A stretch of DNA of 64,000 bases, taken from assembly GCF_002286975.1 (NCBI RefSeq), contig NZ_NSKB01000004.1, forward strand, positions 248,001 through 312,000, read 5' to 3'. How positions within the stretch are numbered: position 1 is the first letter of the stretch; the number at the start of each line of letters is the position of its first letter. This DNA comes from Halomonas salipaludis (lineage in GTDB: Bacteria; Pseudomonadota; Gammaproteobacteria; Pseudomonadales; Halomonadaceae). Positions 44,831 to 53,892 of this stretch are shown here, in pieces. The notes under the pieces were generated by a model. That model was not told the origin of the DNA. It saw nothing but the letters and a program-made list of their open reading frames with translations, and did no database searches. A program made the position numbers and the translations under genes.

Positions 44831-47179
44831 CTACTTGTCCTTACGCCGCGCCTGCAGCAGCGCGGCACCCAGTGCACCGACCTGGCCGCTGGCCTGCCCC
44901 TTGCCCTGCCCCGACGGGTTTGCATCGCGCTTGCGCGCGGGCTTGTCGGCACGCGCCTGACGCGCTCCACCACGGCTCTGCTGCTCCTCGGGCCGGTCGT
45001 CGAGGCGCATCGAGAGGCCGATTCGCGCGCGCTCCAGGTCGACGCTCATCACCTTGACCTTGACGATATCCCCGGCCTTGACCACCGAGCGCGGGTCGTC
45101 GACGAAGGTGTTCGACAACGCCGAGATATGTACCAGGCCATCCTGATGCACGCCGACATCGACGAAGGCGCCGAAGTGGGTAACGTTGGTCACCGTGCCT
45201 TCGAGTAGCATGCCGACCTCGAGGTCCTTGAGGGTCTCGACGCCCTCGCGGAACTCGGCGGCCTTGAACTCGGGACGCGGGTCGCGGCCCGGCTTGTCGA
45301 GTTCCTTGAGGATATCGCTGACGGTGGGTACGCCAAAGCGCTGATCGGCGAAGTCCGCCGGCCTGAGCGACTTGAGCGTGGCGCTGTCGCCGATCAGCCC
45401 GGCCAACGGCCGCCCGCTGCGCTCGGCAATGCGCTCGACCAGCGGGTAGGCCTCGGGGTGCACGGCGCTGGCATCCAGCGGGTTGTCGCCGTTCATGATG
45501 CGCAGGAAACCGGCGCACTGCTCGAAGGTCTTGGGGCCCAGCCGGCTGACCTCGAGCAGCGCGCGGCGGCTGCTGAAGGCGCCCTCGGCATTACGCCGCG
45601 CGACGATGTTCTCGGCCAGTCCCAGGTTGAGCCCGGAGACCCGCGACAGCAGCGCCACGGAGGCCATGTTGAGGTCGACGCCCACGGCGTTGACGCAGTC
45701 CTCGATCACCGCCTCCAGGCTGCGCGACAGCTGTACCTGGGAGACGTCGTGCTGGTACTGGCCGACGCCGATCGACTTGGGCTCGATCTTGACCAGCTCG
45801 CCGAGCGGGTCCTGCAGGCGCCGGGCAATGGAGACCGCGCCGCGGATGGTGACGTCGAGGTCGGGGAACTCGCGGGCGGCATACTCCGAGGCCGAATAGA
45901 CCGAGGCCCCGGCCTCGCTGACCATGACCTTGGCCAGCTGGCGCGGCGCCAGGCGTTTGATCAGCTCGCCGGCCAGCTTGTCGGTCTCGCGGCTGGCAGT
46001 ACCGTTGCCCACCGCAATCAGCTCCACGCCGTGGCGCTCGACCAGCTTGCCGAGCACCGCCAGCGACTCGTCCCAGCGTTTCTGCGGCGCGTGGGGGTAG
46101 ATGGTGGCGTGCTCGAGGAACTGGCCGGTGGCGTCCACCACCGCCACCTTGCAGCCGGTGCGCAGGCCGGGGTCGATGGCCAGCGTCGCCTTGGGTCCGG
46201 CCGGCGCCGCCAGCAGCAGGTCCTTGAGGTTGGCGGCGAAGACCCCGATCGCCTCCTGCTCGGCGCGTTCGCGCAGGCGCCCCATCAGCTCGGTCTCGAG
46301 GTGGGTATAGAGCTTGACCCGCCAGGTCCAGCGCACCACCTCGGCCAGCCACTTGTCGGCGGCCCGCCCGCGGTCGCTGATGCCCATATGCTGGGCGATG
46401 GCCACCTGGGCCGGATGCAGCGGCGCCTCGTCCTCGCCGGGCAGCTTGATCGCCAGGCTCAGCACGCCCTCGTTGCGGCCGCGGAACATCGCCAGGGCGC
46501 GGTGCGAGGGGGTCTTGGCCAGCGCCTCGTCGTGCTCGAAGTAGTCGGAGAACTTGGCGCCCTGCTGCTCGTGGCCGGCGATCACCCGCGCACTCAGCTG
46601 GCCCTCGGCCCATAGCCGCTCGCGCAGCTTGCCGACCAGCTCGGCCTCTTCAGCGAAGCGCTCCATAAGGATCTGCTTGGCGCCGTCGAGTGCCGCCTTG
46701 GCGTCCTCAACCGCCGGCGTTTCGCCCTCGGCGGGACGCAGGTAACGGCTGGCCTCGGCTTCCGGGTCCAGGGTCGGGTCGGCGAGCAGCGCGTCGGCCA
46801 GCGGCTCGAGGCCCGCCTCGCGGGCTATCTGGGCCTTGGTGCGGCGCTTCTTCTTGTAGGGAAGATAGAGATCCTCGAGCCGCTGCTTGGTGTCGGCCGC
46901 CTGGATCTGGCGCTTGAGGTCGGCGTCGAGCTTGCCCTGCTCGTCGATGGCGGCGAGCACCGCGGCGCGACGCTCCTCGAGCTCGCGCAGGTAGACCAGG
47001 CGTTCGTCGAGCTGGCGCAGCTGAGTGTCGTCGAGACCACCGGTGACCTCCTTGCGGTAGCGCGAGATGAAAGGCACGGTGGCCCCGCCGTCGAGCAGCT
47101 CTACCGTGGCCGAAACCTGCTGGGGGCGGACACCGAGTTCGTCGGCGAGGCGGGCAATGATAGCGGCGTGTGCGTCCAT
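44831..47179 (-). CDS. tex: Tex-family transcription accessory protein
   Basis: The 782-residue nucleic-acid-binding protein has the Tex N-terminal domain ([24 protein letters not shown]), a YqgF/RuvC-like domain ([21 protein letters not shown]), and helix-hairpin-helix units ([19 protein letters not shown] and [23 protein letters not shown]). A C-terminal S1 domain follows ([21 protein letters not shown]), then a short basic tail. Tex is widespread and affects transcription and toxin expression; its precise role is unsettled. The ATG at 47179 has AAGGA five bases upstream and starts at the conserved N-terminus; the longer frame adds 20 unlike residues. Confidence 0.95.
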   Translation of the reverse strand: MDAHAAIIARLADELGVRPQQVSATVELLDGGATVPFISRYRKEVTGGLDDTQLRQLDERLVYLRELEERRAAVLAAIDEQGKLDADLKRQIQAADTKQRLEDLYLPYKKKRRTKAQIAREAGLEPLADALLADPTLDPEAEASRYLRPAEGETPAVEDAKAALDGAKQILMERFAEEAELVGKLRERLWAEGQLSARVIAGHEQQGAKFSDYFEHDEALAKTPSHRALAMFRGRNEGVLSLAIKLPGEDEAPLHPAQVAIAQHMGISDRGRAADKWLAEVVRWTWRVKLYTHLETELMGRLRERAEQEAIGVFAANLKDLLLAAPAGPKATLAIDPGLRTGCKVAVVDATGQFLEHATIYPHAPQKRWDESLAVLGKLVERHGVELIAVGNGTASRETDKLAGELIKRLAPRQLAKVMVSEAGASVYSASEYAAREFPDLDVTIRGAVSIARRLQDPLGELVKIEPKSIGVGQYQHDVSQVQLSRSLEAVIEDCVNAVGVDLNMASVALLSRVSGLNLGLAENIVARRNAEGAFSSRRALLEVSRLGPKTFEQCAGFLRIMNGDNPLDASAVHPEAYPLVERIAERSGRPLAGLIGDSATLKSLRPADFADQRFGVPTVSDILKELDKPGRDPRPEFKAAEFREGVETLKDLEVGMLLEGTVTNVTHFGAFVDVGVHQDGLVHISALSNTFVDDPRSVVKAGDIVKVKVMSVDLERARIGLSMRLDDRPEEQQSRGGARQARADKPARKRDANPSGQGKGQASGQVGALGAALLQARRKDK

Positions 47180-47253
47180 GACATCCTTGATGTAGCAACG
47201 GCAAAAGATCGCGCCAAGGTACCATAAACGCCACGCCATCGCCGTAGTCAGCC

Positions 47254-47532
47254 TCAGCGCCGCCAGCCGATATCGTCCCAGAAGTGGCGACGACTCTCGC
47301 GGTTTGCCTCGTGACGTGTCAAGCCAATATCCCGCAGCAGTTCATCGCTGAGCTCATGCAGCTGATTGCGCTCACGACGAAGCTGGGCGAGCCGGTCCAT
47401 GCGGCGTGCCCAGCGCCATAGATGCGTGACAAAGCTCAGGCGTTGCCACCCGCTAGCGAGACCATGCGCGACTGGGGGGCAGTCATGGGGCTTACCCGAG
47501 GAAACCGCAGGGCAGGTCGATTCGGTGGTCAT
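47254..47532 (-). CDS. DUF1127 small protein
   Basis: The 92-residue product ends with a DUF1127 domain (about 45-88: [30 protein letters not shown]), a basic helical motif common in proteobacterial small proteins. The N-terminal half has Cys and His residues and no known fold. GAGGAA precedes the ATG. In other bacteria DUF1127 proteins have been linked to RNA binding, phosphate and motility control; the role here is unknown. It is divergent from a LysR gene, a frequent pairing. Confidence 0.85.
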   Translation of the reverse strand: MTTESTCPAVSSGKPHDCPPVAHGLASGWQRLSFVTHLWRWARRMDRLAQLRRERNQLHELSDELLRDIGLTRHEANRESRRHFWDDIGWRR

Positions 47533-47638
47533 GGCAACTTCCTCCTGAGGGGTGTGGAGAAAGTGTCAGACAGCGCTTAGAATCAATCCAACGAATACTC
47601 GTGATGCATACCATCAACCCACATGATGGAAACTCGAG

Positions 47639-48493
47639 ATGCTACAGACGATCGATCATGAGCTACTGCGCACCTTTGTCGCCATCGTCGACCACGGCGG
47701 CTTCACCCACGCCGCCAAGGCGGTGAATCGCACGCAATCGGCGGTAAGCATGCAGATCAAGCGCCTCGAGGAGGATGTGATTCAGCGCCAACTGTTCGAA
47801 CGGCAGGGGCGCAGGATGTTGCTGACCAGCGAGGGCACGACCCTGCTCGGCTATGCGCGACGCATCCTCGACCTGCACGGGGAAGCGCTTACCATGCTCC
47901 GCCAGCCAGACATGATCGGCAAAGTGAAACTCGGCGTGCCCGATGACTATGTGATGCGCTTCTTGCCAGGCATCCTCAAGTCCTTCTCTCATCACTGGCC
48001 GCTAATCGACGTGGAGGTGCACTGCGCTCCCTCCTCCGTCCTGCTCAACCGCCACAAGGACCAGCTCGACCTGAGCATCGTGACCCGCGAAGTGGGCAAC
48101 GAGATCGGCGAGATTCTGCTGCAGGATCAAACGGTATGGGTGGTGGCGGGTTCACATACGACGCATCAGCAGTCTCCGCTGCCGCTGGCGCTGTTCGAGG
48201 AACCCTGTTTCTGTCGGCGCCACGCCTGCAATGCCCTGAGCCGGGTCGGCCTGTCGTATCGCGTTGCCTACAGCAGCCCTAGCCTGGCCACGCTGCAGGC
48301 CGTCGTCGGAGCGGGGCTGGCCGTCTCGGCATGGATGAAGAGCCTGGTCACGCCAGGCATGCGCATCCTCGACGAAGCGGACGGCTTCCCTCCCCTGCCG
48401 GACGCCTCCATCGTGCTACTACGGGCATCGGACACCCCCTCCCCGGCGGTGGCAGGCTTGGCACAGCACATCATCGAGGAGTTCAAGCTATAG
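47639..48493 (+). CDS. LysR-family transcriptional regulator (LrhA-like N-terminus)
   Basis: The 284-residue protein has a winged helix-turn-helix (about 7-66: LLRTFVAIVDHGGFTHAAKAVNRTQSAVSMQIKRLEE) and a substrate-binding domain (about 90-284; KVKLGVPDDYVMRFLPGIL). The N-terminal wording resembles LrhA/PecT-type regulators. It is divergent from the DUF1127 gene (106-bp spacer) and convergent with tcuB. The usual LysR logic makes the divergent DUF1127 gene the first target candidate. A role as tcu regulator, as LysR-type TcuR has in Salmonella, is possible but not supported by gene orientation. Confidence 0.85.
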   Translation: MLQTIDHELLRTFVAIVDHGGFTHAAKAVNRTQSAVSMQIKRLEEDVIQRQLFERQGRRMLLTSEGTTLLGYARRILDLHGEALTMLRQPDMIGKVKLGVPDDYVMRFLPGILKSFSHHWPLIDVEVHCAPSSVLLNRHKDQLDLSIVTREVGNEIGEILLQDQTVWVVAGSHTTHQQSPLPLALFEEPCFCRRHACNALSRVGLSYRVAYSSPSLATLQAVVGAGLAVSAWMKSLVTPGMRILDEADGFPPLPDASIVLLRASDTPSPAVAGLAQHIIEEFKL

Positions 48494-48557
48494 GCACATT
48501 CGATTCAGATATCCCGTACTGCCGTCGCACAGAATAGTGACCTGCTGGCATCGATGC

Positions 48558-49667
48558 TCAGCGTCCGGCGCGATTGCGCTCCAGGGCGTTGCGATAGACC
48601 GCCAGCAGGCGATAGAAGCCGTGCACGAACTTGCCATACGGCATGGTGATAAATAACGCCATCACGACCCCCAGGTGCACCACCAGCATCACCCCCATCG
48701 CCGAGGTTTCGCGCAGCAACATCAGCGCCAGGCCGGTAAAACCGGTCAACCACAGCAGCGCGATAAAGGCTACGTCCATGCCCATCTGGCGCACGTCGGC
48801 GGTGTCCGGGTCGCGCACCAGCTTGAGGTATAGCAGCCCCGCCGGGCCGATCAGCAGGCCAATGCCGCCCAGGGTGCCGAACAGCTTGGGCAGGCTGGTG
48901 AAGTCGTAGGGCGCCTGCCAGCCGAACACGTAGTGATAGATGGTGCCGGTGACGGTGGCGGCGAAGCTGAGCATGAAGCCGTAGAAGGTGAAGTGGTGGA
49001 AGCGCCGCCGCCAGTGGGAGTGGTAGGCGTCGGGATACGTACACCCAACCTCGTTCTGACCGTGCAGGTGCTTGAGCGAGAAGGTCTCCTTGAGCGCCTG
49101 TCGCCAACTCAGCGCATCATGCAGCCCGGCCACGCCCTCGCCGCTCTCGCGCCAGAACCGCACCATCCCCATCACCAGCGCCAGCAGTACGAAGAGCGAC
49201 ACCGAGCCGAAGGTCACCACCATCACGTTATGCGGCATCAGTGCGTAGAAGTCGCCACCGTGCTGGGTAGTCACCAGCGCCGATAGCCCGCCATTGAGCC
49301 CGATGGCTATCAGCAGTAGCAGCGTTACCCCCACCGCCAGCGCCAGTGCGGCGAGCAAGCCGTTACGGTCGAACAGCTTCGCCAGCAGCCCCGGCCAAGC
49401 GTAGTCGCGATAGGATTCAGCGCGCAGCTTGGCCATCGACTGCGGTACGTTGACGGCGAACTCGTGGGGCGGCGCGTACTGGCAGGCGTAGTAACACTCG
49501 CCGCAGTTATGGCAAAGATTGGCCAGGTACTTGAGATCCTCGGGGGTGAAGGCGCGACGCCGCTCCATGGCCGGGAACACCGGGCAGAACCCCTCGCAAT
49601 ACCGGCAGGCATTGCAGATCGTCATGTTGTTACGGGTTTCCTCGATCAGTGCCTCAATCTTTTGCAT
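48558..49667 (-). CDS. tcuB: TcuB-like iron-sulfur/haem membrane protein of tricarballylate utilisation
   Basis: The 369-residue protein has an N-terminal ferredoxin-like domain with two 4Fe-4S cysteine clusters (CNACRYCEGFCPVFP and CHNCGECYYACQY), followed by about six membrane segments with histidines suited to haem b (HHFTFYGFMLSF, TIYHYVFGW, VVHLGVVMALF). In Salmonella TcuB reoxidises the FADH2 of TcuA by passing electrons to the quinone pool. Its ATG lies 14 bases inside the end of tcuA, so the two are co-translated. Confidence 0.9.
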   Translation of the reverse strand: MQKIEALIEETRNNMTICNACRYCEGFCPVFPAMERRRAFTPEDLKYLANLCHNCGECYYACQYAPPHEFAVNVPQSMAKLRAESYRDYAWPGLLAKLFDRNGLLAALALAVGVTLLLLIAIGLNGGLSALVTTQHGGDFYALMPHNVMVVTFGSVSLFVLLALVMGMVRFWRESGEGVAGLHDALSWRQALKETFSLKHLHGQNEVGCTYPDAYHSHWRRRFHHFTFYGFMLSFAATVTGTIYHYVFGWQAPYDFTSLPKLFGTLGGIGLLIGPAGLLYLKLVRDPDTADVRQMGMDVAFIALLWLTGFTGLALMLLRETSAMGVMLVVHLGVVMALFITMPYGKFVHGFYRLLAVYRNALERNRAGR

Positions 49668-51078
49668 AGCTGCCTGCCTCTGTGCCTGCGATGCGGCCGA
49701 ACACGGTGCCGATGGTCATGCCGAAGCCGGCCACATAGCCCTGGCCGAGAATGTTGCCGGCCATGATCTCGCCGGCCAGAAAGACGTTGTCGGCCAGCTC
49801 ACCGCTGTCCATGTACATGCGCGCCTTGTCGTCGACCTCGGCGCCCAGGTAAGTGAAGGTGATGCCGGTGCGCAGCGGGTAGCCGTAGAACGGCGGCTGG
49901 TCGATACGCTGTGCCCAGTGGGTCTTCTCCGGGGTGACGCCCTGGGTGTGGCAGTCATCGAGCACGCTGTGATCGAAGTGGCCGGGCTGCACCGCCGCAT
50001 TGAAGTCGTCGACGGTCTTGCGTACCGCCGTGACCGGCAGCTCGAGCTTGAGTGCTAACTCTTCGAGGCTATCGGCCTGCTCAGGGGGAAACACCGAGGG
50101 CATGAAACGGCCCTGGGCCTTGGCATCGGTGATCGAGAAGCCCACCTGCCCCGGCTGCTTGGCGATCAGCCGCCCCCAGATGGCGTAGCGCTTGGGCCAG
50201 AAGTCCTCGCCCTCGTCGTAGAAGCGCTCACCGTCGCGGTTGACCACGATGCCCAGCGATACGCAGTCGACGCGGGTGACGATGCCGCCGTCGTACTTGG
50301 GTGCGCGGGCATCGATGGCCACCGCATGGCCCTGGGTCGGATCGCCGATAATCCTGGCGCCGTTGTCGATCAGCGCGCGCAGCATCTTGCCCTGGTTGAA
50401 GCGCGTTCCGCGGATCAGGAAATTGCGTGACACCTCCCCCCAGGCCTCCTCCAGCCACGCCTGGTTGGACTCGAAGCCCCCCGAGGCGATCACCAGCGCC
50501 TTGGCGCTGACCTTGCGCGGCGAGCCGTTGTAGTTGACCAGGGCGTGGTCGAAGCGCTTGCCGTCGAATACCAGCCGTTCGGCCTCGGCCTCGTAGAGGA
50601 TCGTCACCCCCAAGCGCTCGGCGGCCTGGTAGTAGGTGTTGATCAGCGCCTTGCCACCACCCAGGAAGAAAGCGTTGGTGCGCCCCAGGTGCAGGGTGCC
50701 GCCCAGCGACGGCTGGAAGCGCACGCCGTAGCCTTTCATCCAGTCGGCACAAGTCTCCGAGGCGCGAATCACATGTCGCGCCAAGGCCTCGTTGGTGATG
50801 CCGCCGGTGACCCGCCACACGTCGTCGAAGAATTCATCCTCGAGATAGGCGTCGCTCAGCACGTCGGTGGGCTCGCGGTGCATGCAGCGCAGGTTGCGGG
50901 TATGAATGCTGTTGCCGCCGCGCCACTTGCGCGGCGCACTCTCCAGCAGCAACACGCTGGCACCCTGCTCGCGCGCCGACAGCGCGGCGCACAGCGCGGC
51001 ATTACCGCCGCCGATCACCAGCACGTCGTGGCCGGTCAGGTCGGCATCGCTGAGTCGCTCTCCGGTCGATGACAGCAT
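49654..51078 (-). CDS. tcuA: TcuA-like FAD-dependent tricarballylate dehydrogenase
   Basis: The 474-residue flavoprotein belongs to the fumarate reductase/succinate dehydrogenase flavoprotein family. It has an FAD-binding start DVLVIGGGNAALCAALSAREQGASVLLLE, then RGGNSIHTRNLRC, ALVIASGGFESN, GDPTQGHAVAIDARAPKYDGGI split over two loops, and a C-terminal FAD segment NVFLAGEIMAGNILGQGYVAGFG. TcuA oxidises tricarballylate to cis-aconitate. The start at 51078 has GAGGGA upstream; the frame is open to 51162 without family sequence. It is divergent from the GntR regulator. The exact substrate here could be a related polycarboxylate. Confidence 0.9.
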   Translation of the reverse strand: MLSSTGERLSDADLTGHDVLVIGGGNAALCAALSAREQGASVLLLESAPRKWRGGNSIHTRNLRCMHREPTDVLSDAYLEDEFFDDVWRVTGGITNEALARHVIRASETCADWMKGYGVRFQPSLGGTLHLGRTNAFFLGGGKALINTYYQAAERLGVTILYEAEAERLVFDGKRFDHALVNYNGSPRKVSAKALVIASGGFESNQAWLEEAWGEVSRNFLIRGTRFNQGKMLRALIDNGARIIGDPTQGHAVAIDARAPKYDGGIVTRVDCVSLGIVVNRDGERFYDEGEDFWPKRYAIWGRLIAKQPGQVGFSITDAKAQGRFMPSVFPPEQADSLEELALKLELPVTAVRKTVDDFNAAVQPGHFDHSVLDDCHTQGVTPEKTHWAQRIDQPPFYGYPLRTGITFTYLGAEVDDKARMYMDSGELADNVFLAGEIMAGNILGQGYVAGFGMTIGTVFGRIAGTEAGSYAKD

Positions 51079-51100
51079 CGTGTTTCCCTCGCCTAAATAA

Positions 51101-51112
51101 ATACAAATGTAT
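51101..51112. promoter_or_regulatory. Candidate GntR/FCD operator between tcuA and the regulator gene
   Basis: ATACA-AA-TGTAT is an inverted repeat of 5-bp arms in the spacer between the divergent tcuA and GntR genes, 23 bases upstream of the tcuA start. FCD-type GntR proteins commonly bind short TGTATACA-like palindromes. Binding is inferred. Confidence 0.45.
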
Positions 51113-51190
51113 CCACTAGTGTTCAAAATGACAAGACGTGTTCCCTGACATACCATGTCCACCCATCACCATCATTCGAGGCCCGCAGCC

Positions 51191-51880
51191 ATGGCAGAGC
51201 GCAAGCCACGCAAGAGCGCCACTCCGGCGGCCAACCAGCGCGGCGAACCGCGCAGTGAACAGGCCTACCGCTTCATCATCGATGCCATCAAGGAGGGCAG
51301 CCTGACGCCCGGCACGCGGATTCGCGAGGTCGAGCTGGCCGAGCGCACCGGCCTCAGCCGCACGCCAGTACGCGAGGCGCTCAATCGCCTGCAACTCGAA
51401 GGACTGGTGGCCAACGATCCGGCGCGTGGCACTATCATCACCGAGCTCGACCACGGCATGGTCAGCGAGCTATATGCCATGCGCGAAGTGCTGGAAGGCA
51501 CCGCGGCGGGGCTCGCCGCGCAGCACGCCTCGGAGGTCGAGATCGCCTTTCTGCGCGAAATCAGCGAGCGCGATGCGCGCCTTAGCGAGACCCGCGACCT
51601 GGTCAAGAACAACAAGCTGTTCCACAGCACCCTGTATCGCTGCGGCCACAACCGCTACCTGCTCAAGATGCTGCACTCGCTGCAGGAATCGATGATGCTG
51701 CTGGGCCGCAGCACCCTGGCCAAGCCGGGCCGCGCCGAGACCGCGCGCAGCGAGCACCGGGCGATCATCGACGCTCTCGAGGCCCGCGACCCGGAGGCCG
51801 CCGAGCACCACGCCCGCAGCCATATTCGCGAAGCCTACAAGGTGCGACTCGAGGCCTTCTTCGAGAGCTACGACGACTAG
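51191..51880 (+). CDS. GntR-family regulator, FCD subfamily
   Basis: The 229-residue protein has an N-terminal winged helix-turn-helix (SEQAYRFIIDAIKEGSLTPGTRIREVELAERTGLSRTPVREALNRL) and an all-helical FCD ligand domain (about 95-220; YAMREVLEGTAAGLAAQHAS, with later His residues in NKLFHSTLYRCGHN and ARSHIREA that usually bind metal and an organic acid). An ATG at 51155 would add 12 residues including four histidines, but only the ATG at 51191 has a site (GAGG). It is divergent from tcuA and convergent with the aldehyde dehydrogenase, so it is the likely controller of the catabolic cluster. Confidence 0.88.
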   Translation: MAERKPRKSATPAANQRGEPRSEQAYRFIIDAIKEGSLTPGTRIREVELAERTGLSRTPVREALNRLQLEGLVANDPARGTIITELDHGMVSELYAMREVLEGTAAGLAAQHASEVEIAFLREISERDARLSETRDLVKNNKLFHSTLYRCGHNRYLLKMLHSLQESMMLLGRSTLAKPGRAETARSEHRAIIDALEARDPEAAEHHARSHIREAYKVRLEAFFESYDD

Positions 51881-51888
51881 CTGTCAGG

Positions 51889-53367
51889 TCAGGTGCGGAT
51901 GGCGAAGGGGTCGCGGGCCTCGCTGGACAGATCGATCATCAGGTTCTTGATCTCGAGGTACTCATCCAGCGCGTGCAGGCCACGCTCGCGACCGATACCG
52001 CTGGCCTTGACCCCGCCGAACGGCGCCTGGGCGGCACTGGTACGGTAGGTATTGACCCATACTCCGCCCACCTCCAGGCACCTGGCCACGCGGTGCGCCC
52101 GCGCCAGGTTCTGTGTCCACAGCCCGGCGACCAGGCCGTAGGCGGTACCGTTGGCAATGGCGATGGCCTGCTCCTCGGTGTCGAAAGGGATGATCGCCAG
52201 CACCGGGCCGAATACCTCCTCCTGGGCCAGCTCGGCGTCCGCCGCCACCTCGGTGAACACCGTCGGCTCGATGAAGTAGCCGCGCGCATAGGCCTCCCCC
52301 TGCGGCACACCCCCGCCCACCGCCAAGGTCGCGCCCTGCTCGCGGGCCCGCTGGATAAAGGCCTGCACCCGCTGATGCTGGGCCTGGGTCGCCACCGGGC
52401 CCATCTCGGTGGATTCGTCGCGGGGGTCGCCGACGCGAATCGCCTGGGCGCGCTGGCACACCTGGACCACCACCCGGTCGTAGATCTCGCGCTGCACCAG
52501 CAGCCGCGAGCCGGCAATGCAGGTCTGGCCGGCGGCGGCGAAGATCCCCGCCACCGCACCGGTCACCGCCTGCTCGAGGTCGGCATCGGCGAACACGATA
52601 TTGGCCGACTTGCCGCCCAGCTCCAGGGTCACCGGCGTCAGGTGCTCGGCAGCTACCCGCGAGATTGCCTTGCCGGTGGCGGTGCCACCGGTAAAGCTGA
52701 TCAGGTCGATACCCGGATGGCCGGTGAGCGCCGCGCCGACGCTGCCGTCACCGGTGACCACGTTGATCACTCCCGCAGGGAAGCCCGCCCTTTCGCACAG
52801 CTCGGCGAAGGCCAGGGTGGTCACGCTGGCCATTTCAGACGGCTTGATTACCACCGTGCAGCCCGCCGCCAGGGCCGGTGCCAACTTGTTGGCGAGTATC
52901 GCCATCGGCGAATTCCAGGAGGTGATCAAGGCCGCCACGCCGCGCGGCTCACGGGTGGTGAAGTCGACCAGCTCGGGGCGGTCCAGCGGGATGCTCTCGC
53001 CGTGAAGCTTGTCGGCCCAGCCGGCAAAGTAGCGGTAGTTACGCGCCGCGAAGCGCATCTGCACGCGGGTCTCACGGATCACCTTGCCGTTGTCGGTGGT
53101 CTCGAGCTGGGCCATGCGCTCGGCCTCGGCCTCGAGCAGCTCGGCCAGGCGCTGCATCAGCGTGGCGCGGGTCAGGCCGTTGGTGTATTTCCAGCCGCCG
53201 TCGAAGGCTTCCCGCGCCGCTTTCACCGCGGCGTCGACATCCTCGGCGGTGGCCTGGGGCAGGTGTGCCCAAGGCTGCTGGTCGACCGGGTTGAGAGCCG
53301 GGAAGGTAGCGCTATCGGCAGCATCCCGCCAGGCACCGCCGATATACATTTGGTAAGTGGTTGGCAC
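51889..53367 (-). CDS. NAD(P)-dependent aldehyde dehydrogenase
   Basis: The 492-residue enzyme of the ALDH superfamily oxidises an aldehyde to its acid. The catalytic residues are present: Asn in TSWNSP (residue 152), Glu249 in VTLELGGKSA and nucleophile Cys283 in GQTCIAGSR. FTGGTATGKAI is the cofactor region, and EEVFGPVLAIIPFD is conserved. The start is GTG at 53367 with TGGAGG upstream. It follows TctB by 39 bases on the same strand, so it is co-transcribed with the transporter. The substrate aldehyde is unknown; the nearby ThDP enzyme could generate it. Confidence 0.9.
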   Translation of the reverse strand: MPTTYQMYIGGAWRDAADSATFPALNPVDQQPWAHLPQATAEDVDAAVKAAREAFDGGWKYTNGLTRATLMQRLAELLEAEAERMAQLETTDNGKVIRETRVQMRFAARNYRYFAGWADKLHGESIPLDRPELVDFTTREPRGVAALITSWNSPMAILANKLAPALAAGCTVVIKPSEMASVTTLAFAELCERAGFPAGVINVVTGDGSVGAALTGHPGIDLISFTGGTATGKAISRVAAEHLTPVTLELGGKSANIVFADADLEQAVTGAVAGIFAAAGQTCIAGSRLLVQREIYDRVVVQVCQRAQAIRVGDPRDESTEMGPVATQAQHQRVQAFIQRAREQGATLAVGGGVPQGEAYARGYFIEPTVFTEVAADAELAQEEVFGPVLAIIPFDTEEQAIAIANGTAYGLVAGLWTQNLARAHRVARCLEVGGVWVNTYRTSAAQAPFGGVKASGIGRERGLHALDEYLEIKNLMIDLSSEARDPFAIRT

Positions 53368-53406
53368 GCAGGGACCTCCAGGTTAACGGGTGCTGAGGGG
53401 GTGCTT

Positions 53407-53892
53407 TCAGCGAAACGGATCGAAGAAGTAGCCCACCGGCCAGCGCATATTGAAGGCCTCGCTCAGGCCGAATAGCGCCGCCATCAATAGCGCCACGCCG
53501 ATCAGCGTGGATAGCCAGCTCATCTTGCCGACCAGGCGACAGAAGGCGACGGTGAAGATTGCCGCCGAGGCCATCAACCCAATCAGGTAGATGCCCAGGT
53601 AGAGCCCCGCCAGCCAGCCCAGATAAGGGGCGGTACGGCGAAACTTGGCTCCCCACAGTGGCTCGTGCTGTGCCTTGCCGTCGACAGCCGGAACAGCGTT
53701 GTCACGCGACGCCCGCGAACGCCGCACGGTAAGCACGCACTCGACGCCGAGCAGCACCAGCACGGCGACCGACACCACCTGAGGCATCAGTCGCGCATTG
53801 AACGGATAGCCGGCGGCCACGTAGAGGGCCACGCCCATCGCCCCGGCCAGTACCGCGATAAACAGCAGTTCTTCGCGTAGTCGCTGTGTCAT
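53407..53892 (-). CDS. tctB: Tripartite tricarboxylate transporter small membrane subunit (TctB-like)
   Basis: The 161-residue inner-membrane protein has four predicted segments (FIAVLAGAMGVALYVAAG, VVSVAVLVLLGVECVL, YLGWLAGLYLGIYLIGLMAS, LIGVALLMAALFGLSEA), the TctB layout. The start at 53892 shares one base with the TctA stop (TGATG), a typical coupling; the longer frame overlaps TctA. It functions with TctA in proton- or sodium-driven carboxylate uptake. Confidence 0.85.
   Translation of the reverse strand: MTQRLREELLFIAVLAGAMGVALYVAAGYPFNARLMPQVVSVAVLVLLGVECVLTVRRSRASRDNAVPAVDGKAQHEPLWGAKFRRTAPYLGWLAGLYLGIYLIGLMASAAIFTVAFCRLVGKMSWLSTLIGVALLMAALFGLSEAFNMRWPVGYFFDPFR

Noticed and set aside
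51973-53475. 500-codon plus-strand open frame opposite the aldehyde dehydrogenase
   Set aside because: ALDH catalytic residues are intact on the other strand, and this frame has no family features.
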